Positions 35,576-45,745 of a DNA stretch of 64,000 bases are shown here, piece by piece (within the stretch, counting starts at the first letter, position 1; every line of letters starts with the position of its first letter). The translations under genes and the position numbers were made by a program. The notes under the pieces are model-generated. The model ran no database searches. It was not told the DNA's origin and saw nothing but the letters and a program-made list of their open reading frames with translations. Source of the DNA: Acidobacteriota bacterium (GTDB lineage: Bacteria > Acidobacteriota > Terriglobia > Bryobacterales > Bryobacteraceae); assembly GCA_947470805.1 (NCBI GenBank), contig CANIVU010000021.1, positions 1-64,000 on the forward strand. The letters are read 5' to 3'.

Positions 35576-38500
35576 TTAGAAGTTGAGTTTCATGCCGAGT
35601 TGGATACGGCGGGATTCGGTGGAAGTGGAGGTGATGATGCCGGTGGCGGCGGTGACCTTGCCCTGGCGATCGAAGATGATGAAGTTGGGCGCGCTGAAGT
35701 TGGTGTGATTCAGCGCGTTGAAGAGTTCGAGGCGGAACTGGCCTCCAATCCGCTCGGTGAAGCGGAGGTTGCGGAAGAGAGAGAAATCGACGTTCTGGGT
35801 GCCGGGGCCGGTGAGGGTGTTGCGGCCGAGGTTGCCAAAGACGCCGGGCGCGGGGAAGCCCATACATTCGGTTTTGATGTAGTTGCGCGGGTCCGAGCGG
35901 GTGAGGGTTTCGCAGCCGGGGCCGGCGATGAGATTGGGCCGCTGGCCGAGGGAGGCGCCGGTGGTATCGGTGCGGCTGCCGGCCTGATCGTTGTTGAGAA
36001 CGGCGGAGAAGGGCGTGCCGGTTTGGGCGCGGAAGATGGAGCCGAACTGCCATTTGGCGAGGACGGCGCGGGGGAGCGCGGGGAGGGCCTTCAGGGCCGG
36101 GGTTTCCCAGATGAAGTTGAAGACGAAGTTGTGCCGGATATCGAAATCCGAGAGGCCGCGGTTGAGGCCGGGGTAGAGCGGACTGATGACGCCGACGGCG
36201 GTGGAGTAGCCGGAGGTGGCGGCGGTGGAGGCGGTGGAGGAGCCATCGTCGATGGACTTGCTCCAGGTGTAGGAGACGTTGACCTGGGCGCCCTTGCCGA
36301 GGGTGCGTTTGAGGCTGGACTGGAGGGCGTGATAGGAGCTATCGGCGTTCCAGGTGTTGGTTGTGTTGATGGTGGAGAAGTTGGGATTGAGAACGGGCGT
36401 GTTGGCGGGGATGATCCAGCCGGTGGCGGTTTTGACGGGCTGGACGGTGTTCATGTTGCGTTCGACGAGCGGCAGATGGATGCCGCGGGAGCCGGTGTAG
36501 CCGACTTCGCCGAGCCAGCCGCGGAGTTCGCGTTGGATGCTGAAGTTCCACTTGGGGCTGTAGGCGCGTTTGGGGGTGACGTCGACGAAGGCGGTGCGGA
36601 GGTTCGTGACTTTCAGCAGCGGGTAGGCGCTTGTGGGGAAGCTGCCGGCGGGTGGGGCGGTGGTCACGCCTTGCAGGAAATACGGCAGAGAGCGGCTGAG
36701 CGGGGTGTCGTAGATCCAGAGCAGGGGGAGCGAATCGAAGATGCCACCGCTGGCGCGGATGGAGGTTTTGCCGGTGCCGAAGGGATCCCAGACGATGCCG
36801 ACGCGGGGGGAGAAGTTGTAGCGCGTGGGGTTGGTGTCGTGAACGGGGCCGCCGACTTTTACCTGCGTGTCGGTGAGGTTGTGGAGGAGGGCGATTTTAC
36901 CGTTCACTTCGGTGGGAATCGTCAGGAATTCGTAGCGGAGTCCGATGTTGATGGTCAGGTTCTTGCGGAGGCGAATATCGTCCTGGGCGTAGCCGGCGAG
37001 GAGGGTTTGGCGGAGGCCGCGGATGGTGTCGCTACCGGGGTAGAGGGAGCCGAAGCTGACGGGACGATTGGTGAGGAAACGCTGATGGTGCCGAAGGAGA
37101 AGGAGCCGCCGGTGAGGTTGGGAAGGTCGTAGTTGTACTGCATGCGCTCGGAGGTGAAGCCGAGTTTGATGGAGTGGAGGCCTTTGTTGATGAAGAGGTT
37201 TTCGTGGAACTGGAAGGAGTTGAAGGCGATGCGAGTCACGTCGAGCGAGCCGGGGCCGCCGCCGGGGAAGGTGATGCCGGGGACGGAGATGGCGCCGATG
37301 TTGTAGCCGGGGAGGAAGCCGAGGCTGGGGTCCTTGAGGAGGGGGTTGAGAATGTCGATGATGTTGCCGCTATTGGTGACGTTGCGGGAGAAGCCGAAGC
37401 GGGCGACGTTGAGGATGGAGGGGTTGATGGTGCGGGTCCATTCGAGGATGGCGGCGGAGCGTTTGGATTCGTCGCGGGTGCGTTTGGTGCGGGAGGCATC
37501 GGGGGCGTTGGCGTTGCCGCGATCGAGGAAGAAGGAGCCGGTGAGGGAGTCCTTGTCGGAGGCGCGGTGATCGATTTTTCCGAGCAAATAGTAGCCGGAG
37601 GCGATTTTGTCGATTTGGGAGATGTACTGGCCGGTGTCGCCATTGCCGAGGAGAGGGCCGTTGGGCAGGGGCATGAGGGGGAGGACTTTGGAGACGGCGG
37701 GATCGACATTGACGCTGCCGGCGCCGAGGCGGCCGAGGCGGGCGTTGGAGGAGAGGGTGTTGACGATGGAGGTGGTGGCGAGGAATTCGCGGACGCTTTC
37801 GTAGTTGGCGAACCAGAAGGTTTTGTTTTTGACGACGGGTCCGCCGGCGGCGGCGCCGAACTGGTGGCGGCGGAAGAGGGGGCGGGTGGAGGGGTCGAAG
37901 AAGTTGCGGGCGTCGAGGGCGGAGTTGCGGTGGAAGTAGAAGAGGGTGCCGTGGAGGTCGTTGGTGCCGGAGCGGGTGACGGCGTTGAGGACGCCGCCGG
38001 AGGCGCGGCCGTATTCGGCGGAGTAGTTGTTCGACACGACGGAGAATTCGCGGATGGCTTCGACGCCGAGGTTGGTGCCGAGGATGGAGCCGGGGGTGTT
38101 GTTGGCGTTGTCGTTGAGGGAGATGCCGTCGAGGCGGTAGTTGTTTTCCGAGGGGCGTGCGCCGGAGACGGTAAGCTTAACGCCGTTGCCGGCGCGGATG
38201 CCGCCGTTTCGGCCCATCGAGGCGATGCCGGGTTGGAGGGTGGCGAGTTGGGTCCAATCGCGGCCGTTGAGGGGGAGTTCGCGGATGGTGAGGCCTTCGA
38301 CGGTGCGGTTGACGGTGGCGGAGGCGAGATCGACGGTGCCGACGGCGGCGTTGACTTCGACGGTTTCGGCGATGTTGCCGATGGTGAGGGCGAAATCGAT
38401 GGTGACTTCGGCGCCGACGTTCAAGACGATGTCCTTGCGGAGACCGCGGGAGAAGCCGGGGGATTCGAAGGTGGCTTCGTAGGGGCCGGGCTGGAGGTTG

Positions 38501-38718
38501 GTGGCGCGATAGGCACCGGTTTCATTGCACAGAAGGGACCGGGTGATGCCGGTGTCGATGTTGCGGAGGGTGACTTTCGCCGTGGCGATAACGGCGCCCT
38601 GGGGGTCACGGACGACGCCGAGAATGGTGCCGCCGACGGTCTGCGCGGCGAGTTGGTACAGGAACAGTGAGGCGGCGAACAGGCACAGGCCCGCGCGCTT
38701 CCGGAAAGCGAAAGCCAT
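35576..38718 (-). pseudogene. TonB-dependent receptor (Oar-like), frameshifted
   Basis: Two frames make one receptor of about 1045 residues. The first, from the ATG at 38718 with AGGAG seven bases upstream, encodes a signal peptide (SLFLYQLAAQ), a carboxypeptidase-regulatory domain (ILGVVRDPQGAVIATAKV), the plug (YRLDGISLNDNANN, YSAEYGRASGGVLNAV) and half the barrel, through LTGGSFSFGTIS. The second frame continues with RFLTNRPVSFGSLYPG and ends RRIQLGMKLNF, a proper barrel end. Restoring one base near 37081 joins them. The rest is undamaged, so the lesion is either recent or a sequencing error. It is the first gene of the amidase operon. Confidence 0.85.
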
Positions 38719-38972
38719 CAGCAATCTCCTCTACATGCGCGGCTCCGTAGCGGCGGGGCCGGGGTTGAATGGACGATTCGGTCGTGTCTATGGCGGGAGA
38801 CTAGTTTTGTGGCCCAAACGTGGCCAGAGGAGAAAAGACTCGTCGACTTGACGAGATGGGGACGTGACCAGACGTAGTATTCCGGTAAATTGTGCGGAAT
38901 ACGAATCAATTTTTCTGATCGGGGTGATTCACCCTTTTTATCAGAGTGGCCAGTTACTTCGACGTGAGTGAC

Positions 38973-40142
38973 TTACTCTGTGCGGCGCCAGCCGGTCCAG
39001 CGAGCGATGGCGACGGGGCCGGCGCAGTTAGCGAGAACATTGACTCCGGTGCGAACGGGATCGATGGCGGCATCAATGCCGAGGAGGGCGGCAAGTCCTT
39101 CCAGTGGAAGCGCATAGGAGGGAAACAAACTGGCGAGAATGACAAAGTTTGCGCGGGGAATTCCGGCGACACCTTTACTTGTCAGTTTGAGTGTGAGGAG
39201 TATCATCAGCTGTTGGGAGATAGTAAGTTGGATGTTCGCGGCCTGGGCGACGAAGAAGGTGGCCATTACCAGATGGATGGTGGAACCGCAGAGATTAAAG
39301 CTCAGGCCGAGGGGGAGAGTGAGACCGATGAGCGTCTTCGGGAGGCCGAAGGTTTCGAGCTGGGCCATGGCAGAGGGGAGGGCGGCGGCGCTGGAGGTGG
39401 TGCCGAAGGCGATGAGAAAGGGCTCGCGGGCGTGGCGCCAGAATTCCGGCAGGGAGACGCGGAAGAGGAGCAGGGGGACGATGACGCCGAGGAGGAGGAA
39501 CAGCGCCTGGGTGGCCCAGGCGAGGGCGACGAATTTGCCGAGGCCGAGAAGAACGTCGATGCCGCTTTGGGCAACCGTCGCGGCGATGGCGGCTGAGACG
39601 CCGATGGCGGCGAGACTCATGACGTAGCGGGTGTATTGGAAGGCGACCGCGGAGACCGATTCGCAGAAGCGGACGAAGGGTTCGGCTTTGGCGCCAATGG
39701 CGGCGCAGGCAACGCCGATGGCGATGGCGAAGAGCACGATTTGCAGGACGTTGCCTCGGGCCATGGCTTCGAAGAGGCTGGAGGGGAACATGTTTTCGAG
39801 GACCTGGCCGAAGTCGGGTGGCGTGGCGGCTTGCACCGTTCCTCTGAGACCAACGCCATCGCCGGGGCGGAACCAGGTGACCATGCCCCAGCCGAGGAGG
39901 AGGGCGAACGTTGTTGACCCTTCGAACCACATCAGTGTTTTGATACCGATGCGGCCTAGATCGGACAGCTTGCCGCCGCGGGCGAAGGAGGCGATGAGGG
40001 TGGTGAGGATGACCGGGGCGATCACCGATTGGATGAGGCGGAGGAACGAGCGGGCGATGGGTTCGGCGATGGGGGCGATGCCGGGGAAGAGCCAGCCCAC
40101 AAGGGCGCCCGCGGCCATGGCGCCGAGCAGGAGAAGAGTCAC
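38973..40142 (-). CDS. Dicarboxylate/amino-acid:cation symporter (DAACS family)
   Basis: This 389-residue integral membrane protein matches the GltP/DctA family. It has about eight helices and two hairpin loops: FGTTSSAAALPSAMAQLE is the serine-rich loop, and LPLGLSFNLCGSTIHLVMATFFVAQA matches the family's NMDGT-containing helix (seen here in two parts, PLGLSFNLCGST and IHLVMATFF). The NMDGT motif reads NLCGST, so the Asp that coordinates Na+ in typical members is lost; coupling or substrate may differ. The start is a GTG 14 bases after the ClC gene stop, so the two are probably one transcript. Confidence 0.88.
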   Translation of the reverse strand: MTLLLLGAMAAGALVGWLFPGIAPIAEPIARSFLRLIQSVIAPVILTTLIASFARGGKLSDLGRIGIKTLMWFEGSTTFALLLGWGMVTWFRPGDGVGLRGTVQAATPPDFGQVLENMFPSSLFEAMARGNVLQIVLFAIAIGVACAAIGAKAEPFVRFCESVSAVAFQYTRYVMSLAAIGVSAAIAATVAQSGIDVLLGLGKFVALAWATQALFLLLGVIVPLLLFRVSLPEFWRHAREPFLIAFGTTSSAAALPSAMAQLETFGLPKTLIGLTLPLGLSFNLCGSTIHLVMATFFVAQAANIQLTISQQLMILLTLKLTSKGVAGIPRANFVILASLFPSYALPLEGLAALLGIDAAIDPVRTGVNVLANCAGPVAIARWTGWRRTE

Positions 40143-40156
40143 AGTTGATTAGTATC

Positions 40157-41413
40157 TCAGGCGCGGCGGTGGCGCTGGGATTCGGAGTTGGAAATTCCGG
40201 CGGAGGCGAGGAAGGCGGTGCAGGAGGCGATCAACGAAGGCACGACGAGGGCGGGGGTACCGGTGGCTTCGGCGACGAAGACGGCGGCGAAGAGGAGGCT
40301 GTTGTAACTGGCTCCGGTGAAGGCCGCGATGCCGATGAGGGTGAAGACGCCGGGGTGGCTGGGATTGAACACGGCGTCGAAGGCCGCGCCGAGGGCGGCG
40401 CCGATGGTGGCCGAGGGGACGAAGAGGCCGCCGACGCCGCCGGTGCCGAAGGTGAAGCAGGTGGCCAGGAGTTTTGCCGCCAGGATGATGGCGATGGCGC
40501 CGAGGGCGTGTTGGCCGTTGAGCAGTTGATTGGCTACGGGCAGACCGGCGTGGAGGGTGACTGGGGCGCCGAGGATTTGATAGGCGGCGAAGGCGATGGC
40601 GCTGACAATTGCTCCGCCGGTGGTGGTTTTGATTAAGCGCGGCACTGGCCACTGGGCCCAGAGGCGTTTGATGCGGGCGAGGAGGCCGAGGAAGACGTGG
40701 CTGAGCAGACCGCCGGCGAGGCCGAGGGGGACGCAGATGAGGAGATCGCGGAGGTTGAGCTGGTATTGGAAGTGGATGGGGAAGTACGGGGTGGCGGGGC
40801 GGAAGAAGGCGAACGTGGCGTAGCTGGTGGCGGCGGCGATGAGGCCGTGGATGAGAGATTCGTGGGCGAGGTCGTGTTTATAGGGCGACTCGATGCCCAT
40901 GATGGCGCCGGTGAGGGGGGCGCGGAAGATGGCACTAATTCCGGCGGCGGCGCCGGTGATTAGGGCGGTTTCGACGGAGCCGTGGAGCCAGGCGAGGGCG
41001 GGTTGGCGGTTGAGTTGGCGCTGGAGGAAGGAGGCGAGGGTGGCGCCGAGCCATTTGCTGGCGCCTTCCATGCCGGCGCTGGCGCCGAAACCCATGGTGG
41101 CGACGGACGCGGCGAGTTTGGGGATGGCGGTGTTGTAATCGATTCCCTTCCCGGGCTGGTGGTAGGCGAGGACGACTTCGTCGGCCATGGAGGAGGTGGC
41201 GACGCGGAAGAGGGTGAGGATGAGGCCGGTGAGGAAGAGGCCGGCGATGGGGAGGAGGCAGAGGACGGGCGGGGGGAGAGTTTGGGTGAAGCGTTCCCAG
41301 AGGAGGACGTTGACGGTGTAGTCGTAGGCCGCGATGGCGGCGCCGACGAGGACGCCGGCGGGGGCGGCGACGAGGAAGACGTGGCGGGCGATGCGGAAGT
41401 TGTCCGTGAGCAT
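40157..41413 (-). CDS. ClC-family chloride channel/antiporter
   Basis: This 418-residue protein has the ClC fold of about 12 helices. Recognisable segments are FGASAGMEGASKWLGA (the GREGP region), GAAAGISAIFRAPLTGAIMGIE, FTFGTGGVGGLFVPSATIGAALG (the GxFxP region) and FTGASYNSLLFAAVFVAEATG. The selectivity motif GSGIP is not recognisable; the place where it should be reads AYHQPGKGIDY. The gating glutamate of GKEGP appears shifted within GMEGA. It could be a channel, a Cl-/H+ antiporter or a fluoride exporter. It lies upstream of the symporter gene on the same strand. Confidence 0.88.
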   Translation of the reverse strand: MLTDNFRIARHVFLVAAPAGVLVGAAIAAYDYTVNVLLWERFTQTLPPPVLCLLPIAGLFLTGLILTLFRVATSSMADEVVLAYHQPGKGIDYNTAIPKLAASVATMGFGASAGMEGASKWLGATLASFLQRQLNRQPALAWLHGSVETALITGAAAGISAIFRAPLTGAIMGIESPYKHDLAHESLIHGLIAAATSYATFAFFRPATPYFPIHFQYQLNLRDLLICVPLGLAGGLLSHVFLGLLARIKRLWAQWPVPRLIKTTTGGAIVSAIAFAAYQILGAPVTLHAGLPVANQLLNGQHALGAIAIILAAKLLATCFTFGTGGVGGLFVPSATIGAALGAAFDAVFNPSHPGVFTLIGIAAFTGASYNSLLFAAVFVAEATGTPALVVPSLIASCTAFLASAGISNSESQRHRRA

Positions 41414-41468
41414 TGGAGGGCGACGGGGGGTCCTCCGATATTTTCGCAGGTCCCGCGACCGGCCCGCC

Positions 41469-41657
41469 TTATCCGCGGAGGAGGCGGGCCGGGAGGGTGA
41501 TGATGGAGGCGATTAGATCCAGCACGCCCCCGACGGCGATGCCGACGATGCGAAAGGGGATGAGAATGACCCAGACGATAGGGTAGGCGATTAAGGCGAT
41601 TAACGCCAACGGCCAGCAGAGGAACAACAAGATGCACCACAAAATGAACTTCATCAT
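41469..41657 (-). CDS. Small hydrophobic membrane protein
   Basis: This 62-residue protein is mostly one or two transmembrane segments (ILWCILLFLCWPLALIALIAYPI and IVGIAVGGVLDLIASIITL, each given only in part) with a basic tail (PARLLRG). I do not recognise a family with certainty; the layout resembles small stress-related membrane proteins. GGAG lies ten bases before the first of two adjacent ATG codons. A perfect 11-bp inverted repeat (41459-41469 with 41482-41492) spans its stop codon. It is divergent from the serine hydrolase gene. Confidence 0.6.
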   Translation of the reverse strand: MMKFILWCILLFLCWPLALIALIAYPIVWVILIPFRIVGIAVGGVLDLIASIITLPARLLRG

Positions 41658-41725
41658 TGCTTTGCGGCTCCTTCACTGTACACATACGTCAACGGAGGGG
41701 TGGATGTTCCCTGTAGAATGTCGGA

Positions 41726-42856
41726 ATGCGGTTGTCCGGTATTTTTGTTCTTTTTAGCGCGTTGGCGGCGTTGGCGCAGCCGCGGACGGCTGAGTTTTCG
41801 GCGGAAAAGCTGCGGCGGGTGGAGGCGGCTGTTGAAGCGGAACGGGTTCGGCAAGGGGTTGTGGGGCTGACGGCGGCGTTTGCATCGCGGGGGACGACGC
41901 GGTGGGTGGGCGCGTTTGGGAAAGCGGACTTGGAAAACGACGTGGCGGTGAAGCCGGCGACGGTGTTCCGGACCGGGTCACTGGCGAAACCGATGACGGC
42001 GGTGGCGGCGTTGCAACTGTGGGAGCGGGGACGGCTGGACCTGGACGCGCCGGTGCAGAGGTATGTGCCGACGTTCCCGGAGAAGCAGTGGGGCGTATCG
42101 GTGCGAATGCTGTTGGGGCACATTGGCGGGATTCGGCATTATCGCGGGGAAGAGTTGGACAGCACGCGGCATTATCGGGATCTGGTGGAGCCGCTGCGGA
42201 TTTTCAGCGGGGACGCGCTGGCGCACGAGCCGCGGACGAAGTATTTGTATTCCTCCTATGGGTACAACCTGGCGGGGGCGGCGGTGGAGGCGGCGGCGGG
42301 AGTTCCCTTCCTCGATTATTTACGGGAGAATGTCCTGGCGGTGGCGCGGATGGATTCGACGCGGGAGGATAACTCGCGGGAGATTGTGTTGAACCGGACG
42401 CGGTGGTATTCGAAGGCGAAAGATGGGCACGTGATTAACGCGCATCTGGCGGATACTTCGAACAAGATTCCGGGCGGCGGACTGGTGACGACGGCGGAGG
42501 ATCTGCTGCGCTTCGCGGCGGCTTGGGAGCAGGAACGGCTGCTGCGGCCGGCGACGATGCGGATACAGACGGAGAAGCAGAGGCTGCTGGATGGGTCGCG
42601 GACCGGGTATGGGCTGGGGTGGAATGTGTCGCCGGTGGCGGGGAAGAACGCCGTTAGCCACAGCGGGAGCCAGCAGGGGTGCAAGACGATTCTGGCGATG
42701 TTTCCGGAGTTGAAGCTGACGGTGACGGTGTTGACGAATTCGGACTACGCCGAGCCGGCGAAGTTTGTGGAAGTGATTTTGAAGGCCCTGGAGGGGCCGC
42801 CGTCAAGCATGAGTCGCGTCAACGGCGTCCGAGGCGTGGTAACTCGACCGAACTAG
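41726..42856 (+). CDS. Exported serine hydrolase, beta-lactamase/esterase class C-like
   Basis: This 376-residue protein has a signal peptide ([13 protein letters not shown]) and a beta-lactamase-like fold (PF00144). The nucleophile motif SxxK is SLAK near residue 90 ([18 protein letters not shown]), the tyrosine motif reads [10 protein letters not shown] near residue 177, and the third motif is HSG (SHSGSQQG) near residue 311. All three catalytic elements are therefore present. Members act as D,D-peptidases, esterases or lactamases; the substrate cannot be read here. Its last 54 bases overlap the 3' end of lipA on the opposite strand. Confidence 0.87.
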   Translation: MRLSGIFVLFSALAALAQPRTAEFSAEKLRRVEAAVEAERVRQGVVGLTAAFASRGTTRWVGAFGKADLENDVAVKPATVFRTGSLAKPMTAVAALQLWERGRLDLDAPVQRYVPTFPEKQWGVSVRMLLGHIGGIRHYRGEELDSTRHYRDLVEPLRIFSGDALAHEPRTKYLYSSYGYNLAGAAVEAAAGVPFLDYLRENVLAVARMDSTREDNSREIVLNRTRWYSKAKDGHVINAHLADTSNKIPGGGLVTTAEDLLRFAAAWEQERLLRPATMRIQTEKQRLLDGSRTGYGLGWNVSPVAGKNAVSHSGSQQGCKTILAMFPELKLTVTVLTNSDYAEPAKFVEVILKALEGPPSSMSRVNGVRGVVTRPN

Positions 42857-43717
42857 CGGGCCCGATTCGACGTGGCTGAAGCCCATTTCGTAGCCTGCCT
42901 TTTTGAGTTCGGCGAACTCTTCGAGGGTGGCGTAGCGGACGATGGGCAGATGCTTTTTTGACGGCTGGAGGTACTGCCCGAGGGTGAGGATATCGACGCG
43001 GTGGGCGCGGAGATCCTGCATGACGCGGAGGACTTCGTCGATGGTTTCGCCGAGACCGAGCATGAGGCCGGACTTGGTGGGCGTTTGCGGACGAAGGCTT
43101 TTGGCGTAGGCCAGCATTTCGAGCGACCGCGGGTAATCGGCGCCTAGACGAACAGTGCGGTAGAGGCGCGGGACGGTTTCGGTGTTGTGATTGAGGACTT
43201 CCGGGCCGGCATCCATGACGGTTTGCATGTTGTCGTAGTTGCCCTGGAAATCGGGGACGAGGACTTCGACGTGGCAATCGGGGACGCGATCGTGGATGGC
43301 GCGGATGGTCATCGCGAAAAGTTCGGATCCGCCGTCTTTGCGGTCATCGCGGTTGACGCTGGTGATGACGGCGTGTTTCAAGCCCATGAGCGAGACGGCT
43401 TCGGCGACGCGGCGGGGTTCGTCCATATCGACTTCGAGCGGGGCACCTTTTTGGACGGCGCAGAAGCCGCAGCGGCGGGTGCACATGTTGCCTAGGATCA
43501 TGAACGTGGCCGTGCGCTGGTTCCAGCATTCACCGATGTTGGGGCAGGCGGCCGATTCGCAGACCGTGTGGAGTTTCAACTCCTGGACGAGGGCTTTCAG
43601 GTCGCGATAGTTGGCGCCGACCGGGGCGGGGGCTTTGAGCCACTTGGGGCGATCGGGCTTGGTTTGGATGCTGACGAGCACTTCTTTTATTCTACGCCCG
43701 CGGTGGGGACGAAACAT
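42803..43717 (-). CDS. lipA: Lipoyl synthase
   Basis: This radical SAM enzyme of about 304 residues inserts two sulfurs into octanoyl groups on lipoyl domains. Both cluster motifs are present: [13 protein letters not shown] for the auxiliary 4Fe-4S and CTRRCGFC for the SAM cluster. It ends with the typical [10 protein letters not shown], whose Ser ligates the auxiliary cluster. The start is uncertain. An ATG at 43744 would translate a perfect palindrome (43719-43741) into an odd leader, [10 protein letters not shown], so I use the ATG at 43717; a GTG further in is also possible. It follows the formiminotransferase gene. Confidence 0.93.
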   Translation of the reverse strand: MFRPHRGRRIKEVLVSIQTKPDRPKWLKAPAPVGANYRDLKALVQELKLHTVCESAACPNIGECWNQRTATFMILGNMCTRRCGFCAVQKGAPLEVDMDEPRRVAEAVSLMGLKHAVITSVNRDDRKDGGSELFAMTIRAIHDRVPDCHVEVLVPDFQGNYDNMQTVMDAGPEVLNHNTETVPRLYRTVRLGADYPRSLEMLAYAKSLRPQTPTKSGLMLGLGETIDEVLRVMQDLRAHRVDILTLGQYLQPSKKHLPIVRYATLEEFAELKKAGYEMGFSHVESGPLVRSSYHASDAVDATHA

Positions 43718-43718
43718 T

Positions 43719-43741
43719 AAATTGGTGCCTGGCACCAATTT
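43719..43741. repeat. Perfect palindrome AAATTGGTGCC-T-GGCACCAATTT
   Basis: Two 11-base arms (43719-43729 and 43731-43741) flank one central T. It lies in the short gap between the formiminotransferase stop and lipA, and an ATG abuts it so that it could be translated as the first codons of lipA. It may be a dispersed palindromic repeat, a regulator site or a transcript hairpin. Confidence 0.75.
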
Positions 43742-43744
43742 CAT

Positions 43745-44668
43745 CTAGAGGCCGGCGGCGGCGAGGCGGGCTTCGATGGTGCTGTCGGGTTGCAGGTTCA
43801 TGATGCGCAGATCGACGCCGGCTTCGACGGCCATGTCGAGCGCCTTCTGGGGGATGAGCCCGATCAACTCCGTGCCGCGGACGCCGACGCCGTGTTCGCC
43901 GGCGAGTTGTTCGACGCGGGGGAGGACGAAGTGGGGCGGGGTGGTCTCGTAATCGGTCAGGTTGATGGACACCTGCGTGATGCCCTTGGAAGCCAGCGTC
44001 AGGCCCAGAGCGCGGACGCAGGGGAAGCCGCCGTCGGATTCGCGAATGGCCTTGGCGATGGACTTGGCGAGATCGAGATTGTCCGTCTCCAGTTCAATGT
44101 TCCAGGCGATGAGGACTTTGCGGGCGCCTACGGCGACGGCTCCGGCGGTGGGATGCAGTTCGGTTTGGCCGAAGTCCGGGAAGCGGTGCACGTCGGTATG
44201 GACGGCGACCTTCAACTTTTCAAAGCCGATTTGGCGCACATTCGGCAGGGCCCGGCGTTCCGGAAGTATGGCGGCTTCCCCGTACAGATAGACCGGGATC
44301 TGGAAGCGATTCCAGATTTCAGCGCCAACGGCGTGGGCAATCCAGCCGCATTCAATGATCGTGATGCGGTGGAGGGGCACGAACGGGATCACGTCGGCCG
44401 CCCCGATGCGTGGGTGCACGCCGTCCTGATCATTCAGATTGATGAGTTGGGCGGCGACACCGACCGAGCGCACGGCGGCTTCGCCGACCTGTTCGGGCGC
44501 ACCGGCGAAGGTGATGACACAGCGATTGTGATCCGGGTCGCTATCGATATCCAGGACAGCGATGCCTTCGACGTCGCGAAGGGATTGCGCGATGGCCGCG
44601 ATGACTTCCGGGCGGCGGCCTTCGGAATAGTTGGCCGCGCATTCGACGAGGGGTCCGTTGCCGCTCAT
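43745..44668 (-). CDS. Glutamate formimidoyltransferase (formiminotransferase)
   Basis: This 307-residue cytoplasmic enzyme transfers a formimino group from N-formimino-glutamate to tetrahydrofolate in histidine degradation. It covers the N- and C-terminal formiminotransferase subdomains: VECAANYSEGRRPEVI, DIDSDPDHNRCVITFAG, QDGVHPRIGAADVIPFVP and HPTAGAVAVGARKVLIAWN. The cyclodeaminase domain found in animal FTCD is absent, as in many bacteria. The ATG at 44668 overlaps the stop of the HutI-like gene as ATGA, so the two are translationally coupled. Confidence 0.92.
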   Translation of the reverse strand: MSGNGPLVECAANYSEGRRPEVIAAIAQSLRDVEGIAVLDIDSDPDHNRCVITFAGAPEQVGEAAVRSVGVAAQLINLNDQDGVHPRIGAADVIPFVPLHRITIIECGWIAHAVGAEIWNRFQIPVYLYGEAAILPERRALPNVRQIGFEKLKVAVHTDVHRFPDFGQTELHPTAGAVAVGARKVLIAWNIELETDNLDLAKSIAKAIRESDGGFPCVRALGLTLASKGITQVSINLTDYETTPPHFVLPRVEQLAGEHGVGVRGTELIGLIPQKALDMAVEAGVDLRIMNLQPDSTIEARLAAAGL

Positions 44669-45681
44669 GACACCAAGGTACCAGCATGGACGATTTTTGA
44701 CACGAGGTTTACTCCCATAAAGTTGACAATGTCGTGGTAGTCGGGGACGTGGAGGATCAAAATATTGGCCTGCTTTCCCGCTTCGAGCGAGCCGCACTGG
44801 GAGGACAGGCCGAGGGCGTGGGCGGCGTTGATGGTGGAAAGAGTGATGGCTTCGGCGAGTTGGACACCGCCGTCGCGGACGGCCAGCAGGGCGGCTGCTT
44901 GCATGCTGCAGGTGGCGTTGGCGGTCATGGAGAAGCCGGAACTGAGGGCTACGGCGGCATCGCCATTGATGAGGGCGCGGGCAATGCCGGCGGCCGACGG
45001 TGGGACGACGGCGACGGACGGCGAATCGGCCAGGAGGCGGACCTGCGGGGGGGAGAGAGGATGTTGGAGATCGAGGACGGAGGCGCCGTAGGCCAGGGCG
45101 AGGCCGATCCAGTCCTGTTTGTCAGGCTCCCCACACCAGACGCGGAAGCCGAGGCCGAGAGAACGAAAAAGATGGAGAGCTTCGCGGTTGTGCGCGAGAA
45201 GGTCGAAGCGGAGAGCGGAGGCGAGATTGCGGCGGGCGGCGCGTTGGAGTTGCGCGGGGTCGAAGCCGGGCTCGACTTCGAGCGAACAGACGGTGGCGGC
45301 GGAGGCGGGATCGGCCGCGGCGAGGGCGCGGAGAGCAGGATAGGAACCGATGACGCCGATGGTGGCGGTGCCGTGGGAGAAGGCGAGTTGGAGAATCCGG
45401 CGGGCGAGGGTGGCGTTGGCGGGAGTGGTGATGGCGGGATCGACAAAAGCGGGCATGACGACGGCGCCGTGGACTTCGACGACGACAGCGTTGCGCGATT
45501 CGGTGAGATTATCGATACGCCGGGACTGGCCGACACAGACGATGCGGCCGTCGCGGATGAGAACCGAACCGTCGGAGATGATTCCTAAATCGAGACAGGC
45601 CGCGCCGCGGCGGGGTCCCTCAGCGCCGCGCAACGTGAGCAGTTGGCGGGCACCGCGGAGAAGCAGCGGTCTTCTGTGCAT
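44665..45681 (-). CDS. HutI-like amidohydrolase lacking metal ligands
   Basis: This 338-residue protein resembles imidazolonepropionase, the histidine-degradation amidohydrolase. Its C terminus, TLSTINAAHALGLSSQCGSLEAGKQANILIL, shows the family ending (given in part). However, the metal site is broken: the HxH after the first strand reads FVDPAITTP instead of FVDxHTH, the HADE strand reads VWCGEP, and the final Asp (TDFNPG) reads SSGFSM. Only one His (LDLQHP) is retained. It is also about 70 residues shorter, with the region after the first strand missing. The start at 45681 gives the family opening. Coupling to the formiminotransferase suggests a pathway role as a non-catalytic partner or a changed activity. 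Confidence 0.75.
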   Translation of the reverse strand: MHRRPLLLRGARQLLTLRGAEGPRRGAACLDLGIISDGSVLIRDGRIVCVGQSRRIDNLTESRNAVVVEVHGAVVMPAFVDPAITTPANATLARRILQLAFSHGTATIGVIGSYPALRALAAADPASAATVCSLEVEPGFDPAQLQRAARRNLASALRFDLLAHNREALHLFRSLGLGFRVWCGEPDKQDWIGLALAYGASVLDLQHPLSPPQVRLLADSPSVAVVPPSAAGIARALINGDAAVALSSGFSMTANATCSMQAAALLAVRDGGVQLAEAITLSTINAAHALGLSSQCGSLEAGKQANILILHVPDYHDIVNFMGVNLVSKIVHAGTLVS

Positions 45682-45745
45682 GGCAGGTAAACTTTGCCTA
45701 ACCGCTGTTGTATCACGAAACGGAAATGGATCGAAATGTTTCCGG

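Noticed and set aside
33944-37132. A 1062-residue plus-strand open frame opposite the amidase and receptor genes.
   Set aside because: Low-complexity Gly/Glu/Ala/Val shadow; the minus strand encodes recognisable proteins throughout.
38881-38945. A possible terminator, GGGTGA-T-TCACCC followed by TTTTTA.
   Set aside because: The one-base loop is too short to form the full stem, and no plus-strand gene ends there.
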